41,997 nucleotides of DNA. Source: CAZSNH01 sp052388455. GTDB taxonomy: Bacteria > Pseudomonadota > Alphaproteobacteria > Rhizobiales > Hyphomicrobiaceae. Shown here piece by piece: positions 39,363-41,997 of the stretch (positions are counted from its first letter, which is position 1; each line of letters begins with the position of its first letter). The stretch is from positions 1 to 41,997 of the forward strand of contig JBQTIA010000101.1 in NCBI GenBank assembly GCA_052388455.1, given 5' to 3'. The notes under the pieces are model-generated. The model saw nothing but the letters and a program-made list of their open reading frames with translations, was not told the DNA's origin and ran no database searches. A program made the position numbers and the translations under genes.

Positions 39363-40655
39363 TCAACCCGCCGTAATGCGCTCGATGGCGGCGCCGCAGC
39401 GAGAGAGCTTTTCTTCCAGCCGTTCGAAGCCGCGGTCGAGGTGATAGACGCGATTGATCATCGTCTCGCCTTCCGCCATCAGCCCGGCGATGACGAGGCT
39501 GACGGACGCCCTGAGATCGGTTGCCATCACGGGCGCGCCTTTGAGCGCCTTGACGCCTCTGATGGTCGCGGTGTCGCCGTGCAGCTGGATGTCGGCGCCG
39601 AGACGGGCCAGCTCCTGCACGTGCATGAATCGATTCTCGAAGATCGTCTCGCGGATGACGCTGGTGCCCTGGGCGCGCGTCATCAGCGCCATCATCTGGG
39701 CCTGAAGGTCCGTCGGGAACCCGGGGAACGGCTGGGTTTCGACTGTCACAGGTTCGATGCCGGAACCGTTGCGCACGATGCGGATGCCATCCTCCGCATC
39801 GCTCACCTCGGCTCCGGTGCCGGAGAGCACGGCCAGCGCCGTATCGAGCAGCGCGCGGCGCGTGCCCTGCAGCACGACATCGCCTCCGGTCGCGGCCACA
39901 GCGAAGGCGAACGTGCCGGTTTCAATGCGATCCGGCACCACTGTATGCACGGCGCCTTCCAGCCGATCGCGGCCCTGGATGCGAAGCGTCGAGGTCCCGA
40001 TGCCGTCGATGCGAACGCCCATCTTGACGAGGCAGTCCGCGACGTCGCCGACCTCCGGTTCGCGGGCGGCGTTCTCGATCAGCGTCTCGCCTTTCGCGAG
40101 CGCGGCTGCGAGGAGCACGTTGTGCGTCGCGCCGACGGAAACCTTGGGAAAGATGATGCGGGCGCCGACGAGGCCGCGGGGGGCGCGCGCCACAACGTAG
40201 CCGGCCTCGATGTCGATCTCGGCGCCGAGCGCTTTCAGACCTTGCAGATGCAGATCGACCGGCCGCGTGCCGATGGCACAGCCGCCGGGCAGGGAAACGC
40301 GCGCCTGCCGCATCCGGCCGATCAGCGGACCGAGCACCCAGAAGCTCGCTCGCATCCGGGAGACCATCTCGTAGGGTGCCGTCGTGTCGACGATGTCGCG
40401 CGCGGTCAGATGGAAGGTCTCGCCGATATGCGGGCTGAGCCCAGTCCGCTTGCCATCGACGGCCAGATCCACACCGTGGTTGCGGAGAATGCGTGCCAGG
40501 AGTTGCACGTCGGCCAGATTCGGCACGTTCTTCAACGTCAGCCGGTCCGCCGTCAGCAGGCTGGTGATCATCAGCGGCAGGGCGGCATTCTTGGCGCCCG
40601 AAATGGGGATGGACCCCTTGAGCGGTTGGCCGCCAATGATCTTGATCCGGTCCAT
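39363..40655 (-). CDS. murA: UDP-N-acetylglucosamine 1-carboxyvinyltransferase
   Basis: The 430-residue enzyme adds enolpyruvate to UDP-GlcNAc, the first committed step of peptidoglycan synthesis. Lys22 and Asn23 are in PISGAKNAALP, and the active-site Cys126 is in SLPGGCAIGTRPVD, so it should be sensitive to fosfomycin. The C terminus FERLEEKLSRCGAAIERI is typical. The start at 40655 is the usual MDRIKIIGGQ. It lies downstream of a small basic protein gene on the same strand, 116 bases away. Confidence 0.95.
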   Translation of the reverse strand: MDRIKIIGGQPLKGSIPISGAKNAALPLMITSLLTADRLTLKNVPNLADVQLLARILRNHGVDLAVDGKRTGLSPHIGETFHLTARDIVDTTAPYEMVSRMRASFWVLGPLIGRMRQARVSLPGGCAIGTRPVDLHLQGLKALGAEIDIEAGYVVARAPRGLVGARIIFPKVSVGATHNVLLAAALAKGETLIENAAREPEVGDVADCLVKMGVRIDGIGTSTLRIQGRDRLEGAVHTVVPDRIETGTFAFAVAATGGDVVLQGTRRALLDTALAVLSGTGAEVSDAEDGIRIVRNGSGIEPVTVETQPFPGFPTDLQAQMMALMTRAQGTSVIRETIFENRFMHVQELARLGADIQLHGDTATIRGVKALKGAPVMATDLRASVSLVIAGLMAEGETMINRVYHLDRGFERLEEKLSRCGAAIERITAG

Positions 40656-40771
40656 GTCGTGAGGTCCCGCCGATGTGTGAGATGTGGGTGCGGCCGCTGA
40701 TTCGCGCGCACCCGGCCGATGATTAGGGACAGTTCGGTCGCGAGGGCAAGTAGCCGCGCTGCCCCAACGAC

Positions 40772-40978
40772 CTATCGGCGCCCGGCTGCGGCATCTGGGC
40801 CGTCCGACGCCGGTGCAGGTTCGGGTAATTCTGCCGCCGCCGAGTCGCCGTCCCGCAGCCGGACCTGATCCTTGCGCCGCCGCAGATTGGCCCTGAGCGC
40901 CGCCTCCAGCCTCTGGCGTCGCGCCGAAGCCGGTGAGTTGTGTTTCGTAGAGCTGACTTTCTCATCGCCGTCGGTCAT
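40772..40978 (-). CDS. small basic conserved protein upstream of murA
   Basis: The 68-residue protein contains RRQRLEAALRANLRRRKDQVR, an Arg-rich amphipathic helix seen in small hypothetical proteins often encoded before murA in Hyphomicrobiales. It has no enzymatic motif. The start at 40978 (MTDGDEKV) is preferred over the longer frame to 41191, which would run into the tRNA gene. Its function is unknown, and it may be co-transcribed with murA. Confidence 0.7.
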   Translation of the reverse strand: MTDGDEKVSSTKHNSPASARRQRLEAALRANLRRRKDQVRLRDGDSAAAELPEPAPASDGPDAAAGRR

Positions 40979-41134
40979 AGGCGTCGTCCGGAACGAAGAT
41001 TTGCACAAGCCCGAAGCGGCGGGATTGCCGCTTGCCGGCCAAAATGCCTTGTGGCAGTGTCCGGCCGCGTCGCAGGGTCCCTTCGGGGCTTTCCGGGTTT
41101 TCGACCCGACGTCGCGAAGATCCTCACGTGGTGC

Positions 41135-41209
<75 letters not shown>

Positions 41210-41234
41210 TCGGCGCCCTCACACGATTTTTCGA

Positions 41235-41997
41235 TCAGATCGGGCCTTCTCGCGCCCTCACGCCGACCGCCAGAGCCACGGCGGCCAGCGCGAAGAGCGC
41301 CAGATACCAAGTCTGCCACATACCATAGCTGGACGACATCATGGTGGCCGCGGTCGCAAAGGTGGCCAGCGCGAACGGCCGCACCGCAACCGGCAGGCCC
41401 CCGATGCCGGAGAGCAGCGCGGCGCCGGCCGTCATGAGCAGCAGGGCGCCGACCGCCCCCAGCTCGAACCAAGTCTGCAGGTAGACGTTGTGGGCGTGTC
41501 GCGAGAACGTCCGCTTGTATTCGACTCCCTCGTCGCGGGCGGCGGTCTTGTTCCGCTCCGGCATCAGAACGTAGGTCATGTAGGCGCCGATACCGAGCAG
41601 CGGCGCCTTCAGCGTCTCCTCGGCGGTCGTGTTCCAGATCACGATGCGATGCTGCAACGAATGGTGCAGCCAGGGCACCTTGTGCAGCTCCGCCCGATGC
41701 GCGGCGAGTGAGAGCGGCAGCACCGCAATGCAGGCGAACACCCAGGCGGCCAGCACACCACGGGACGCCCATTTGGCCGTCAGGTATGCGAACCAGAAGA
41801 CGACCAGTCCGATGATCAGCGCAACCATAGAACTCTCGTGGCGCGACAGGGCGGCACAGAGCATCGTCAGGCCGAGAATGCCGGGGCCGGCTATCCTGCT
41901 CCAGGCGCCGCTCGTCGTCGCGGTCGCCGCGCGTGCGCCCGCAAAGCCCAGCAGCGCGGCGACGGCCAAGTTGCGATTGATATGGGCCGGCTCGATG
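41235..41997 (-). CDS. O-antigen ligase / Wzy-C family membrane protein (partial, N terminus missing)
   Basis: The frame is open from the window's right edge to its stop at 41235 (254 codons visible). It shows at least six hydrophobic helices and the Wzy_C periplasmic motif TFSRHAHNVYLQTWFELGAVGALLL, with the conserved His and Glu, preceded by HRIVIWNTTAEETLKAPLLGIG. Such proteins join O-antigen or other polysaccharides to lipid carriers, or polymerise them. The gene starts outside the window; no true start lies within it. Substrate cannot be inferred. Confidence 0.8.
   Translation of the reverse strand, partial: IEPAHINRNLAVAALLGFAGARAATATTSGAWSRIAGPGILGLTMLCAALSRHESSMVALIIGLVVFWFAYLTAKWASRGVLAAWVFACIAVLPLSLAAHRAELHKVPWLHHSLQHRIVIWNTTAEETLKAPLLGIGAYMTYVLMPERNKTAARDEGVEYKRTFSRHAHNVYLQTWFELGAVGALLLMTAGAALLSGIGGLPVAVRPFALATFATAATMMSSSYGMWQTWYLALFALAAVALAVGVRAREGPI

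Noticed and set aside
39151..39444. 97-codon plus frame between gluQRS and murA
   Set aside because: No ribosome site, Arg/Ser-rich, and it runs through the hairpin into murA.
39240..40700. 486-codon plus frame opposite murA
   Set aside because: murA carries its catalytic Cys and Lys motifs on the minus strand; the long antisense frame is a composition effect.

Overview
The window is high-GC DNA from an alphaproteobacterium, most likely of the order Hyphomicrobiales (Rhizobiales). The signs are the pap(DUF47)-pit phosphate operon, the glxBCD-glnT cluster, the gamma-glutamyl putrescine genes joined to a Pot-type ABC transporter, a candidate Irr (ICE) box in front of a NifU-type gene, and the form of the HNH, NUDIX and GluQRS proteins. 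I cannot name a genus. No rRNA, prophage, transposase or CRISPR array is visible.

Layout. 1-3.3 kb: the tail of an unidentified gene, an uncharacterised four-helix membrane protein, and a TorF-type porin ending at a clear terminator. 3.4-15 kb: a polyamine block. A TetR regulator diverges from an eight-gene operon spuC-puuD-puuA-puuC-potF-potH-potI-potG for putrescine uptake and breakdown. A BrnT-type toxin with an HTH antitoxin follows, then a PuuR-like XRE-cupin regulator. 15-18.9 kb: gcdH (glutaryl-CoA dehydrogenase), divergent from puuR; an sdhB without the rest of its operon; a membrane hypothetical; and an exported transglutaminase-like protein. 19-23.5 kb: glxB-glxC-glxD, a glutamate synthase split into three proteins, followed by a type III-like glutamine synthetase (glnT/gmaS-like). 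23.5-25.6 kb: NUDIX, pit and the pit accessory gene, with a candidate Pho box. 25.8-31.2 kb: murJ, trpS, a universal stress protein, a NifU-type scaffold, a GNAT acetyltransferase and a BI-1 family protein. 31.3-36 kb: a YbbP/YbbA-type exporter, divergent from the tesA-like esterase, then thpR. 36-42 kb: HNH nuclease, alkA, a secreted hypothetical, gluQRS, murA, a small basic protein, tRNA-Thr(GGT), and an O-antigen ligase-like gene cut by the window end.

How the genes work together. Two clusters about 6 kb apart both centre on gamma-glutamylation of amines. PuuA-PuuC-PuuD together with SpuC should convert putrescine to GABA. The operon has no PuuB oxidase, so SpuC may act on the gamma-glutamylated intermediate. 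GlxBCD-GlnT looks like the synthase and synthetase half of an N-methylglutamate-type pathway with no dehydrogenase genes beside it. GcdH next to PuuR hints at a cadaverine/glutarate branch.

Non-coding structure includes two REP-like palindromes sharing the core GACCCGGAGGGTC, two inverted copies of a ~160 bp intergenic repeat, a hairpin between potF and potH, and candidate TetR, PuuR, PhoB and Irr sites. I found no complete system that I would call undescribed. The best candidates are the PuuB-less gamma-glutamyl route with SpuC, the stand-alone glxBCD-glnT set, and the unknown membrane protein at 277-2151.
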